From Ciona savignyi (Eukaryota; Chordata; Ascidiacea; Phlebobranchia; Cionidae): DNA of 64,000 bases. Below, piece by piece: positions 1 through 12,700 of this stretch; the stretch's first letter is position 1; every line of letters begins with the position of its first letter. Location of the stretch: positions 904,267-968,266 of the forward strand of contig CH002901.1 of the NCBI GenBank assembly GCA_000149265.1. Direction: 5' to 3'. The notes under the pieces were generated by a model. It saw only the letters and a program-made list of their open reading frames with translations, was not told where the DNA came from and searched no databases. Position numbers and translations under genes: made by a program.

Positions 1-1722
1 TAGTTGATCGTGTATACAGTCAAGCGTAAACCCAGCAGATTACTGTTTACACCTCCCGCCAGCTCCCCCGTACACTACGTCAACCCAGCGATTGTTTCGG
101 CCAAGATCTATGGATTTCAGCAGGTGATTGGTACGCTCAAACCGCGCTAATCGCCTGTGCAGTGACTGACGGATCCAATCTGAAGACCACAGCGGTGTGT
201 AAATCAATAGAGACCTGCCAGTAACTAGCAGGTGCATATAACAATGCGCAACCTTATGTTCAGTCGCGGAAATATTTAATGGCAGCTGCTTTTTATCACG
301 ACATAGACATTGAAGAAAACAACGTCATGGACAGAATACAGCTTATAATATATATTTTACCCCATATTACCATGTAACACACTTCTGCGTTTGTGTACTC
401 TGTAAGGGGTGGGAAATCCCGTAATGCTGGGTTACAAATGCTTATAACTGAAGGTGGCGCCACAATCCGAAGAGAGCTGAATTTTACACTCTTCTCAGAC
501 TTAAACAAAACCCGTGGTGGAATATCGTGACTTTGTATCCTATTATGGGCGTTGTCTGAGTGGTTTTAGATCGCGAATGGGTATACCTGGCCCCCTTACT
601 TAACCTTTACCCACTTGACACATCCCCACACTTCCGGTCATCCATCACATGCCGGTCCACTTTCTACACGTGATCTATTTACGTCATATGTTCAAAGCCC
701 CCTACTAAGGTTTTCATGACGAGCCCGTTAAAAACATTCAAAATTTCCCAAGTAAAAAATGCAAGGCATGCGCACTAAATACTGCATGTTGATGGGCCGT
801 GCGATTTCTAGGTACGGGGCTCACGCGAGCAGAACAATCTAAGCCCTTTTGCATGCAAGGATATTTTAATGAGAGCTAGTTTACTTATAATGTATGGCGC
901 TTTAGCTAACTCTAGTGTGGCAGGGGCGTCGGTGTCACGTTTTTCATGTAACCAGTTGATATATTCCGTGTGTTCCGATTCGGGCCAACTGCAAGGTCAC
1001 ACTACACTTTCACAATAAGCCGACACGCCCCTACTACAACAAGGCGGAAACAAATAAACGCAGCCATCCACTATTCCCTACAAGGCCCAAAGGGAAAATT
1101 GATCTCATTCTTAAATAAATCTAACAAAATCGTTTTCTAACTTCAACATTTAAGGTAAAATGAAACCAAAGCCGTTCAACTATTTTTACAAGACAGTTAG
1201 ATAGGGAGCGATTTTGGTGACATTTTTGTTTGTTTCCACTATCGAAGGTTTTACAAATTGTATATAATCTCCGAACCAAACATCTGTGGTTGAAAACTAA
1301 ACATCTGGGTTTAGAGGTAGAAACGTACACAACATGTAATCGAGCATGTACAAAGGCCAGACGTAATCCTAATAACAGGTTTAGTTCATTCGATATCAAG
1401 CCTACTCCGGACATAAAATGTCCAGACTAATGAGTTTCCGTAGTATAAATGTTGGTCAAGGCTATAAAAGGCAAATATAAGAACTAAAAAAACACAGAAA
1501 CTAAATAATAAATAATGGTAGTTTATATTTAATTTATCGATATACATGTCGACCTTGCACCACCTTTTACAAAAGTATATAATCCAAGCAGTCAGAAACG
1601 CAGTAACCGGTCTTTAAAATTGAAATTTAGGCTGGTTAAAAAAACATGGTCTAACATTGATTAATTTCCAGTCGACAAATTCATATTTTATAATTTATTT
1701 ATGACAAAACTCGACGACTCAC
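1..1722. other. Presumed intron of the LRR gene (no exon seen)
   Basis: This stretch lies downstream (minus strand) of the LRRNT exon, so it should be intron 1 of that gene or part of it. I searched the minus strand for leucine-rich-repeat exons bounded by splice sites and found none. Short open frames on both strands show no family signature. It is AT-rich with no obvious repeat. Confidence 0.5.
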
Positions 1723-1948
1723 CATGAGGAACTCTGTAAAGGTTCTGATAAGCGCATTCCACAGTCATGGTTTCAAGGTTGCACTGACACGGTCTTGGGC
1801 ATCTTGTTCCCGTCGCCGACCCAGTCGACGGTGATATCGAGTACGTAGTTCTGGAGCTGGTAGCTTCCGTCGTTGAAATAATCGCGAAGAGCGTTCCCAT
1901 GATAATGTAGTGCTTCATTGCTTTTTTGTAATCCATGTTTCTTTTCAC
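1723..1948 (-). CDS. Leucine-rich-repeat protein, first coding exon (partial; LRRNT)
   Basis: The exon reads on the minus strand from an ATG at 1948 to a strong GTGAGT donor whose GT is 1722-1721. The peptide starts with a short basic stretch and a hydrophobic core (YIIMGTLFAIIST), which looks like a signal peptide, followed by a Ser/Thr-rich linker. It ends in a typical LRR N-terminal cap, CPRPCQC...TVECAYQNLYRVPHG, with the CxxxCxC spacing of LRRNT followed by a C about 9 residues later. Leucine-rich repeats should follow in exons to the left of the window. In-frame ATGs at 1948, 1933, 1918 and 1897 are all possible starts. Such caps occur in secreted proteoglycans, in receptors and in LRR-transmembrane adhesion proteins. 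The fragment does not tell which, so I give no closer name. Confidence 0.7.
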
Positions 1949-4900
1949 GTAAGACAGCTTCGAAAAAACGTCGCAATTTATAAGAGAAACTTTCGTTTAT
2001 TTCTAAACCGCAGCTTTGGTTTTATTTGCGGGGGTCTCACCCGTCGTCAAATGTATCTGTTCAAAGATGCAAAGACATTAACGATAGAAGACAAAATTAA
2101 AATTTATGCCGAGTTGGTCGTGTGATAATTTTATAGACCTAAAAGTCTGACGGTAGCAACTTCACATAAAATGTTCAACTTAATTTTTTTTATTCCAACG
2201 TTACAGTTTATACTCAGTGGACGACAAACAGACTAGGTTTATGCTATCTTCGCTTATATACCATATATGCAGCTATAATAACAGATCTATAAGTTCAATC
2301 ATCCTTCCCTAAGAATTTCCTTTTTGTAACACTTAAGTGGTGCTTCCTTTTTAATCCAGTTCATAGAAAAGTTCACGGACGCTCGGCGGCTGAAGTGTAT
2401 CAGCGTCTTCTTTTGAGCGACCATTTTTGTCTTGAGAAGAACAGAAAAAAGCGCGGTGCAACTTCGCTTAGTTAAAAAAATGTAATCGGTTGCAGACTGT
2501 TATACTATATTATATTGTGGTGAACGAAAATCTAATAGAATACCATATAAGAAAAAATACATTCTTCGTTACATTACTTTAATATTAATATTATCTCCTT
2601 GTGGTCAAAAACAAACTTCCATAGATTTGACTGCCCGGCTACAGACGGGATTGGGTCTGCACTTAATTCAAGCATTTGTTGGTTAATACCCTTGTTTGAC
2701 GTCAACCCGATTAAGCGGAACAAAAACTTTCTGCAGCTAATTGCTCTTTCGAGTAGTTTGAAAATCAATCTGAAGAATCTTAATTTAAAAAAAGAACTCT
2801 GTGAGGCTAAAATCGATATTATTTGTATATTATTTGATGTATTCTAGCAATGTAGTCTTTCCCTAATGGCCCGACTTGTTTTCTCAAATTTCGATTCCGC
2901 TTTCGTTTTGATCATAGCTTTGTTGGCGAAAACTTTATCCGGTGTTTAGATTGTAAACAGTAACTCAACCCCAAACGGCAACCGAGCACCGAATACATGT
3001 GTATAAGGTGCTCTAATACCCTCAAGTTGTTGATACTTTCACTGCTTCGTACATAGCCTTACGATATTCGACCTGTCGTCAAATGTGGCGATCAATAAAG
3101 TTGGCTTCATCTCGAAATGGTGGATATAAACTGGATACAAATCTGACAGTCTGCGATAAAGCAAAAAAATATTTTAAGGTATTTCTGGAGCACGCATTGC
3201 GGCCATTGTCTCAAAACGATTAAATAAATAATGGGAATCATTCCCTGCTACCTTGAAACTCTGAAGAACCTCTATAAAAACACAAGCGCACTGCCATCGC
3301 ACATAATCACGCCGTCACACGATCGTCGTCATTACCGCTCATTACCCCCAGCTAAGAATGGAGCACAGGATACGTCCGTGAGAAACACGAAAACCACCAA
3401 GAGACACGATAGTCTTGCCCACGGTGACAATAACTGCCCGAAAGGCGGTGTTAGGAACGAGGACATAAACATTCGCGTGTCGCCAGCAGCTTATTGCGCA
3501 ATTGATGTTGCTAGAAACGCGCGGACGGAGAAATTGACTTCCCACCCGTAAGATCCAATCAGGGCAGTACCACTATATATATAAACTGACTAATGGATAA
3601 ACCTTCTTGAATACAAAGTAATAAGATATTAAGATATTAACTTCAACATGTGGACATCAAAACCTATTCAGCTTTTCAAGCGGCGTCAAAATGTATTACC
3701 TCATCATTGATAAACAGCCGCTTTTCTATCTATAGGCATTTGTATTTCACCTTCCTCTGCAATACACCGTTATATATGAATCCCAAGTCGGCGAATGCCT
3801 CTCTTAAATATCTGCTGGCGAAATTTGATAAGATTGCTAATGAGGACAATACCTTGTCTGTGCGAGAAATTAACGAGCACATTTTGCTTCCGGATATCAC
3901 CAACCACATCTGGTGTCAAAATAAGTCCCGATAAACATTTTGCGAGACGCAGTGCAGTATATGTATTTACCTTATACAAACATATTCAAAATCGGAATTC
4001 ATCTACGACCAATGCTTTCTGTTTGCACCAAGATTAAGAGATGTCAACGTCTTCAGATAAAGCTATAATCGACTTGTATTTAACTTTTATTTTTTTAACT
4101 TCTTCCCAAAAACTTATTTAACAAATTAGCTTTACAATAAAAGAGATAAAATCAAATTTAAATGATGAAATAATCCAATTTGCATTCGGTTAAACCAATT
4201 GCGTTTCTGTATACACATCAAATATACGGTGACCCGTGAATAATGGCCATTCAATGTCAGAAATTATTCTGGTATAAATTGCGGTTCATGTGATTTACAT
4301 AATTTCATGACGTCATTCACCCCAGCGGAATGCTTTGATACAATCATACAAGGTTTGCTACAGCTCGTTGGATTTCAAAACCCTCGGTCTTGTTTACGTT
4401 CCGTAGATTTCAAACTTCACTTGCAGTAATTCGGTAATAGTCGATTGCAGTATAATATACATGGAGTTAAATATAGTATTGCTGGATCCTTACTTTTTTA
4501 TATTTTTTATATTTAATAGATAAGTCAATGACGATTTTGTTTAAATTAACAGGTTGGTTGTAACGATTTTAAAACAATTTTAAGTTTTACATTGCATCAT
4601 TGATGCAACGATTTTAAAAGTTTCACAGGCGAGCTTATGACATACAGTACGGCTAGATATTTACATTTTTATAGTTCTATTTTGCAAGCTTTTTGACATT
4701 TTTACAGACTACCTTATAACATATTTATAGTAATGGCAGGATTTAAGCTTAATTACATTTGTATTTTTAAAGTTTTTGAAATTGTCACAGACAACGTGGT
4801 ATATGGGAAACGCGTCCGTAAGCATCCTTATAAACCACAAGTCTCCAGCCTCTTACAAACATCCCAGCGTCAACAAAGTGACGCAAAGACTTAGGCGAGG

Positions 4901-6733
4901 CCATCCTAACACTCAAGTCCAGACGAATTAAATTGTATTGAAGTAGCCTATCCCCAACTGACGGCTGAGGCCTGGGTCGAGCACAGGGCCGGTGATCGCA
5001 TTCCGAGGCTGGGTGTAACAGGGGCAAAGCTACTCCGGCTAGTATTTACGCGCTGTAATTTGTGTAAACGATAAACAAGTTAGGGATTGTGCTCACCCAC
5101 TAATACTGCGATGTTGATTTGTGTTTAGTCTGTATGGGTATGCCCTTATTTAGAAAGGTTCTATGACCAGGAGCTGTTCTCCTGTATAATGCTAGGCTAC
5201 AAAAATACTTTGTGCTCCTAATTACCGTACTATCTGTATTTTTATGGATGGCGATCCTATATTTTCAAAATAAGAATGACAACTTTAAATAATGTTTTAA
5301 CGCGCAGCAAACATGTTCCCGCTCTACTAGATACGCTTCGACCTTTTTCTTTCGTAATTTAAAACAAAAATAGAAAGGTTTTTATGGTAAGCAACATAAA
5401 CAAGAACCCGGATGCATAGTAGTAAATTCACTGTGGCTTCTTGTATATCCGAATAGTGCACGTGCAGTGCATTCTAGCCGTCACCGTACACCACACGGAG
5501 CATAACTTGTTTGAAGATTAGCCGCAGAAGTCGATTCAGGGCGTTGCATTGCCGTCATTGTTGTTTGTAGCAAACAAAGATGTCAGTCAGGTGACACAGC
5601 CGCCGTTCCACTCAGTCAGCAGGTCGTCGTATGGCACTCGAAACGACTACGTCAAGACGTGTGGTGCTCCGGCACGCCCTCTTGATCACCACTCAACGAT
5701 ATGAAAGAAGATGATCTCTGATTAGTGCCTGTGTGCACCTGTGCGTCTGACGGTGGCCAGGGCTAGGTGTAGCATCTAGAATCGACTAGCTAAGTTTTTT
5801 AAACGGACTGGGGCATTTATTCTGTAAACATGGGAAATACTTAATGAGGAAAAGAGGGAACGCTAACTTTAACCCAAACACTTACACTAACATATCAAGT
5901 TTCTTTGTATTGTACAGTTTCTCTTAGTAATTACCCTCTTTCTTAATAATTAATATTCTTTTTTGTCCCCGTAAAAACTAATTAATTTCTATTTGAAGGA
6001 TAAATTTTACATATAATGCGGGTGACGTAAACTGACCTATTTTTTCCACGTGAATGTCTACCGTAAGGTGGCAATTCAACTTGCCCAAAAACGATTGTTA
6101 TAACCTTTTACCACCAAGTTAGATAACACTTTAAATATACAAGTGTAATGTAATTTATCATAAGACAGAAACTATTTCCGTCGTATGTAAGAGTAAATCC
6201 CTACGAAATATTAACATGATATTTTTTCCAGTACGTAGTAAAATCAAGTAAAACTATAGATCGCAAATTATTCTGCACTTTCTTTATTATAACAATTGTG
6301 GCATTTTGTAAGACATGTGACATCCACAATACACGGTCATTTCGCGGATGGGGTTAAAGATGCGGTATTTCTGCGAATACCCGACCAATTCGCTTCAAAT
6401 CATCAAAGACAATTTTATACAATTGTGTAGTTTTAGGAAAGTACCTTTATTGATCATAAAAACCTTTTATCGGAACAGTAGTAACCGCGCCTTTAAATTT
6501 TCCCCAATATGTGGAATAGAGCGACAGGGGTAAAACAGCTGTTCAGCCAGGTTAAGGAGGCAACGTATATTCATGAGGTTATTATCATACAAAATACACA
6601 GTATATGTTCTACTGAGCTTTGTTACTTGCGGGGCAATGCTGCATACTGATTGTTTATAGATTATGCTGAGTTTTGCATGCTGAACTCTTGTTACAGTTT
6701 TGCGTGTCTCTGTTGCGCCATCTCGCGAGAACA
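1949..6733. other. Intergenic region, no supported gene
   Basis: It lies between the 5' end of the LRR gene (minus) and the 3' end of the VWA/ITIH gene (minus), so it should hold the LRR promoter on the left and the ITIH 3' UTR on the right. An AATAAA on the minus strand at 6451-6446 lies about 285 nt past the ITIH stop and is a plausible poly(A) signal. Open frames at 3231-3551 (+) and 4785-5027 (-) have no family signature and no splice context that I can defend. The stretch 5450-5780 is richer in GC than its surroundings, but I see no structure I can name. Confidence 0.5.
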
Positions 6734-9700
6734 TTATTCGACCGAGTAAAATGGCTCCGCAGTAAGCTTGTCCACTAAGTACCGCTCGTGAGCATGCCGG
6801 GTGAGCTCACGAGCATTGTTTCTGGCAAACCAGCATTCGATCATGCCTCTGTCTGTTGGTAATTTCTTTTTGGTTCTTGTCACCTGGCCCAGTTGCTCAC
6901 TGTATAAAGAAAAGGAAATTAATTTTCAAAAAGTAGAAAATATATTTTAATTAGTAAATAAATTAAAATAATATTAACACATTAAAAAAACGAATCTAGT
7001 TTTAAAAAAATATTATGCTGCCTCTATGGGACCTTTTGTTTGGTTAACCAAAATCTAGAGCAGCATCTTTTAGCCACAATATATGCCGGTAACCTGCCTG
7101 TGGGCATGCGGTTTATTTCTACACCTTTTATCCTTACCTCCAACCCTATCCACAACACGTGTATAAACATGTCAACAGCCTTTTACCGCAAAGGAATAAA
7201 AATTATTAGAACATCATCACGAATTTGAACGAGCAACTAACTCTATTAGGATGAATGCTTCCTTCTCCTCCGCGTCTCCATTTAATACGATGACGTGTGA
7301 GTTTAGGAACTGTCCTATCACACCATCCACGCCTCGCCCGAGTTTTGAGCCGCTGCTACGGACCGAAAAGTCCAGGTGGTCGGTTGAGTAAAGATGCCGG
7401 TTGTTACGATGTAGTACCACCTGAAATGTAACATGCAATTATCTCATTTTGTTCAAATTGCGGCATTCTATCCATTTAGGCTGCCGAATGTTGATGATAT
7501 GCGGTCAGAATTGCTATAAAAAATGTCAAGTTCGTTTTCGCGATGCTACGGAATATGGAAACGTAATTTTACAACGTGCGGGAGGTGGTTGCGGTACTAT
7601 TACATGAAAGCCGCTGGAAGCTTAAATTAAGAGATATGGTTTCGCAAATCCACGCCTTTGTTGCATAAATAGTCCACCGTGCACGGCACAAAGCGGTTAA
7701 TTGTAGAAATTTCCCCGCGGGCGTACAAAAATTCCATGCAGTGTTGAAAGCATAGCCTAATCCCCGTGCTTTTTAAGGACAGAGTCGATACCTGTCATAC
7801 AAACTCATAAATCTATCGTGCCAACAATTGACGAGCAAATTCATTACCACGACTCACCATGAAAACATGTACATAAATGAGGATAAGGCAACTAGCCATG
7901 GGGGTGTACTTTTTTACACAGCGAGCGTGGTCGGGATTATTTTCGGTGAACGGCACCAGGTACACATAAAAAACGATTAGTGTGCCGGTTGGATGTGTAT
8001 TTTTACCCATTGTGAACATATTTAGTAAGTTCTTCTCCCATATTTCTAAAATAAACCGCAGTTTTCTATTTAAATTAAATGTCAATTATAATAATAAAGT
8101 ACTTACTATCTAAATAGTTCTCCACAACAAGAGCCCACAGGTACTATTTTCTCCCACTGTCATGCATGTAACGGAAAATTGTGTGGAGTGAAGTATATGT
8201 ACCTAGAAAATCCCTTTCTCAGACTTTTTGAATTACTCTGATTCAAACATTTAAGAAATTATGGCCTTTTGGTGTTGCAATATATCTACACGTGTTGTTT
8301 GGTATTCGATTGTGGTTGTTGGTTTATTTCAGTGATATTGTGATCTTTGGATAAAAATCCTTTCTCATTTGTTTTCGTGTCGAGTCATGTCCAAACGTAA
8401 GCCGAATATGTGATTCAACTAAACGAAAAAACTCCATTCAAAGATCTAACCTAATACGGAGGAATTTCACAACCAAAATTACGAAATTTCCGAACCTTTG
8501 ATATATTACTGGTAATCTATTTGGAATCCCGAAAGTGAATAATCGTTACGGAACTAAACCGCCTAAGGCACAACTCAGATTCCGCTATCTTGTCATCGGG
8601 TCTATCGGCACATTGGCGCCCAACCTGCAATTGATTCATGCATTTGTGACTGTCATTATCAAAGGCTAAGACCTAACTTAATAAAATCGGATTATTTACA
8701 CCCCTTTATCCGATGGCGATTGAGTTGATAACCTGTATTGAGTGCGAAGTTCGGCTAAATCATCATGTCTTCAGGCCTCTTGAAAATTCCTCAAAACATA
8801 TATTAGTCTACGTGCATTTGAAACCCACAGTTAGTGTTTGCCTAACTATCCCTCTGGTACGTTAATTTTCTGACATGTGGCGTATATAACAACGTTGCGA
8901 TCCCATCGAATGTTGCGTGGTTAAAACACAGTCATAGTGAAATTGGGGATAAACTGGTTCGCGGAAAACACAGCCCAAAATATTTCAATGACGTCACCAC
9001 CTTGCGTCAATATAAGTTGGAAAAAAGTATTGACCGACACATGACCAAAAACTTGGATTGACAATAATAAACTAGTCGAAAAATGTTATGCAATCTTCAC
9101 GTAGCATTATAGGCGGGAGTCTAAAGTCCAATACGCTTCGGGGTATTACAGTGTTTTCTACTCACTTACGCAGTCGATATTTTATATTCAGATATTTTTT
9201 TCAAACAACGCGATGCGTTTGACCGTTCATTTCGGAACTTGAAAACATTACACCAAACAACATTACGTTACAGAAAAGATAAATGACCTATCATCGATCT
9301 GCGGATTACCAGATTGCTTAGTAACACAATACAGGCTTGTACCCGAACTGTTTGGAATGTGTAAGTTTTATATACCGTTCGCTGTTTAATCCAAAGGCAC
9401 GAGAAAAATCCCCTTAAAGGCGCGGCGTAAAAAACGCCGATAAATCTTAGCGGCATAGTCCAGTTTCCAATAGGCTCGACTCGCATTAATTTTAACTTGA
9501 GTGGCAGCTTATCTAAGCCTAAACAAAAATAGGACCGGAAAACACCGGTAATTATTAAAAGAGTGTGTGGTGAAAAGTACTTGTGATCATAAATTTAAGT
9601 CGCCGAAGACGAAAGACATACGAATACCACTTCGTACAATTATAATCAAAAGTTATAACTCCTTTAAACAAACCTAATGACTTATTCTACAACGCTTATA

Positions 9701-12700
9701 TTAAATACTCTAAACAGAAACAGCTTGTGCCAAGATTACGTCTAAAAAATATAAATCTCATTACCAGCCTAGTTCACAACCGCGAAGCAAATTTGATAGG
9801 ACCGGCCACGACACAATCCGACACCGTGGTATCGTTTTCATTTTCCACTTTCAGTGTGTGGGGATAAACTTCATTTCATACTTTGGTGAATTTCATGGCT
9901 TAAACAGCCGTTAAAAATCAAGTGGAATTAAAAAGCTAAAAAGAATGAACAGTGTAAATGAACAAATCGTCCAGCACTTTCGGAAGACTTGGAATTCTTT
10001 ACACATAAATGGTGAATATTGATTAAAATACTCGCACTTTAATGGGATGGTATGTAACAAACAAACTGACGCCATCACCAAAGTCCAAATTCCTCTCTTT
10101 AATTTTAAAACTAAAATTAAAAATAAAACGCCGGAGTTAAGACGAGGAGGTCGAACTGGGCTTTTTTACTTTTATTAGACGAAACCGCACTGCCCGCAGT
10201 GACGAACGTAAGAGAGAGATCGGAAAAGGCACTCGAAATTTACTATAAAATCGAGAGTTGTCTTCCGGAAACATATTCTCTTCACGGCTTGTCTACAGAG
10301 TTGTCAGATTTTCGAAACGAAGGTTGCAATAAAAATTATAAAAAATGAAACGATCGATGAGACAGTTGATTTTGTTGTCCTGTTTGCTCCTGGTTTTAGT
10401 AGTTTTGGCCGGATGTGAAGCGAAAGTGTTTAGAGTTCGACGTTTGGCCAGGAACAGAAGCGAGCCGTCAAAAGTCTTTCGGGGACGAGGCGGACCGAAA
10501 CTGACCATTCAAGGCGGAAAGTAAGAACTAACAATTTTGCCCTACTTGATGACAACATGGCGTTTGAAATCTGCTATGTGCTAACTTTATTTCGCATTTT
10601 CAGGAGGGGGGTTTTGCAGATACAGAAATGCGGGCCTATCTTGGCCGTGGCGTGTGTTGAGCTTGCTAACCACTGTCATTCGTCGGTTTTATCCAAGCGC
10701 AGCCTCCCAGATAGAGGTAAGCAATATTTTTGCTTTTAATGTGTTTTAGGAGATACATTTAGTTAGCAGACCTACGACAATTAAACGCCAAGTTATTGTA
10801 ATGTGTAAATTAAGTGTAAATGATAAGTGACCAATGACTTGCATTTTTAGCGAACGCAAAGCGGTTTGCAAGAAAAATGAAACGACGAAGAAGAAGATGC
10901 CGCCGGCGTAAAAACTGCAACAAGACCATGAAGAAATATCGTCTTAGATCGCGTAAGAAGCCGCATAAGCAAGTAAAGGTGACCTGCGGGATTTGTAGGA
11001 CCTACTGCTGGTAAACTCTTGCGGTTGCATCGATCACATTTGAGCCGTGACAGAGCTTTGGGCAATGACACAATCATATGCAATGGAGCGTCCTCGATTG
11101 AACTTCAGTTGCTGGAGATAACAGGCGGTCGTACGAATCGCTTCTTTGACGATTTTCCACAGACCACAGAGAAAGTCCCTCCATACCTCATTACTTTATA
11201 TTTATATATATATGTTTACATTGAATGTCGTGACCAAATACACATATATGACTTATTGCATTCTATATTTATTAATTTACCGGTAGTGTGGATGATTTAG
11301 TCGATCGTGGGAATTTATTGTCTGGATTATTTAATCTTTTTAATCCCTCACGTTTATTGGTTGGACTCGGTCGGTATCATGAACAAGTAAATATTTTATG
11401 AAGTAAAAGTATGCAGTCTACATACCCAGTGATTGTGGATGGAATTCCAATAAACAACGGATTATGTGCCTCCGGCCAATTACACGCTAGTGTAAATTTC
11501 CGCTACAAAACTACGCGAAGTCGATACGCTTTAACGGAATAAAGTGTCAACCTCGAATTGTGCCCAGTTTGATTTACCAGTCGAATTGCAGAATATTTAT
11601 ATTATGACATTTTACACAGCACATTGATAGTGTGGCTTGAAAAAAAACCCGTATTTAAAAACTTATCTGCGGACGAGATTACATTTATGGTAGACCTGAG
11701 ACTTACCACTTTGTTAATACAGAGAATACACGAGTGGGGGTTTTCTAATAATTATTTTTACAATCAGTTTAAAATATTAAACCAACTGGAATTTAGAAAG
11801 TTAAAAAAAAGTTTTATGAACTATGCTTGGTTAATGGCAAAGTCTCTGTGAGACTGCTTTGTAGCACGGAAAATCGTGTCCTAAAATTATAAAAGTATAC
11901 CGAAAAGTGGGATATTTTTTAAAATCGCTTAGATCGCATTAGATTTTATTGTTTTTATGATACATTTTCGGTTCAGAGTTTTTTCGGTTCAAATTTTGGA
12001 CGCTTAGATAAAAATGGTTATTGAATAGAACGCCTACTTTATATAGGTAAAAACAAATACATTGGTAAAAAAGTTTTAAAATAGCACATCGTTAGATAAA
12101 TTATGCTTGGTACCTTCATTTTAACTAACTCTACAAAACTTCACAATTCTTACTGAAATTAAAGATTGTATATTCTATGACGAGGTTGTAAACCTAGGCT
12201 GGTAATGAGAATTATATTTTTAGACGTTAAATCTTGGCACAAGGTGTTTCTGTATAGGGGAAAAGTGGGTAAAATGGGCCACGTGGGTAAAATGGGCCCC
12301 ATCCAATTTTCAATATATTTTGAAGAATAAAATTTGCTGCAAGAACCAGTGTCAGTATATCAACTTATGGAATCTCCAAACCGAAGTTTGAGCGTGAAAT
12401 CACCAAACTCAATGTTTTCTGTAGTTATTTCGGTTTGAGAAGGTCTGAATCTAAATTTGCAATTTTTGTTTTCTGCTAATATATAATAGAAAAGATCAAA
12501 TGCTAAAATAACTTTTACTGTAGTTAAATAGAACTATATAGCCTAGACCTACTTTTACTGGTAGTAATAAAACTTCTTTTTTAAAGAATTTTTTATAGAG
12601 ATTTTAAGTCGTATGTTGGCACCTGTCTAATATGGGCCCCCTATGTTCATTTGGTAACTAACGGGCCTAGACTTAGCATTAACAGTATTAAAAGGGCTGG

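Noticed and set aside
40..237. Minus-strand open frame with a short LRR-like stretch (NHLLKSIDLGRNN) downstream of the LRRNT exon
   Set aside because: Only one vague repeat-like motif, no matching splice sites in the phase required by the LRRNT exon, and no second repeat.
3231..3551. 106-codon plus-strand open frame
   Set aside because: Its composition (His, Arg and Asn rich with no pattern) and the overlapping frame on the other strand suggest chance; no splice or promoter context.
4785..5027. 80-codon minus-strand open frame with Arg/Pro-rich start
   Set aside because: No similarity to any family I know and no flanking splice signals.
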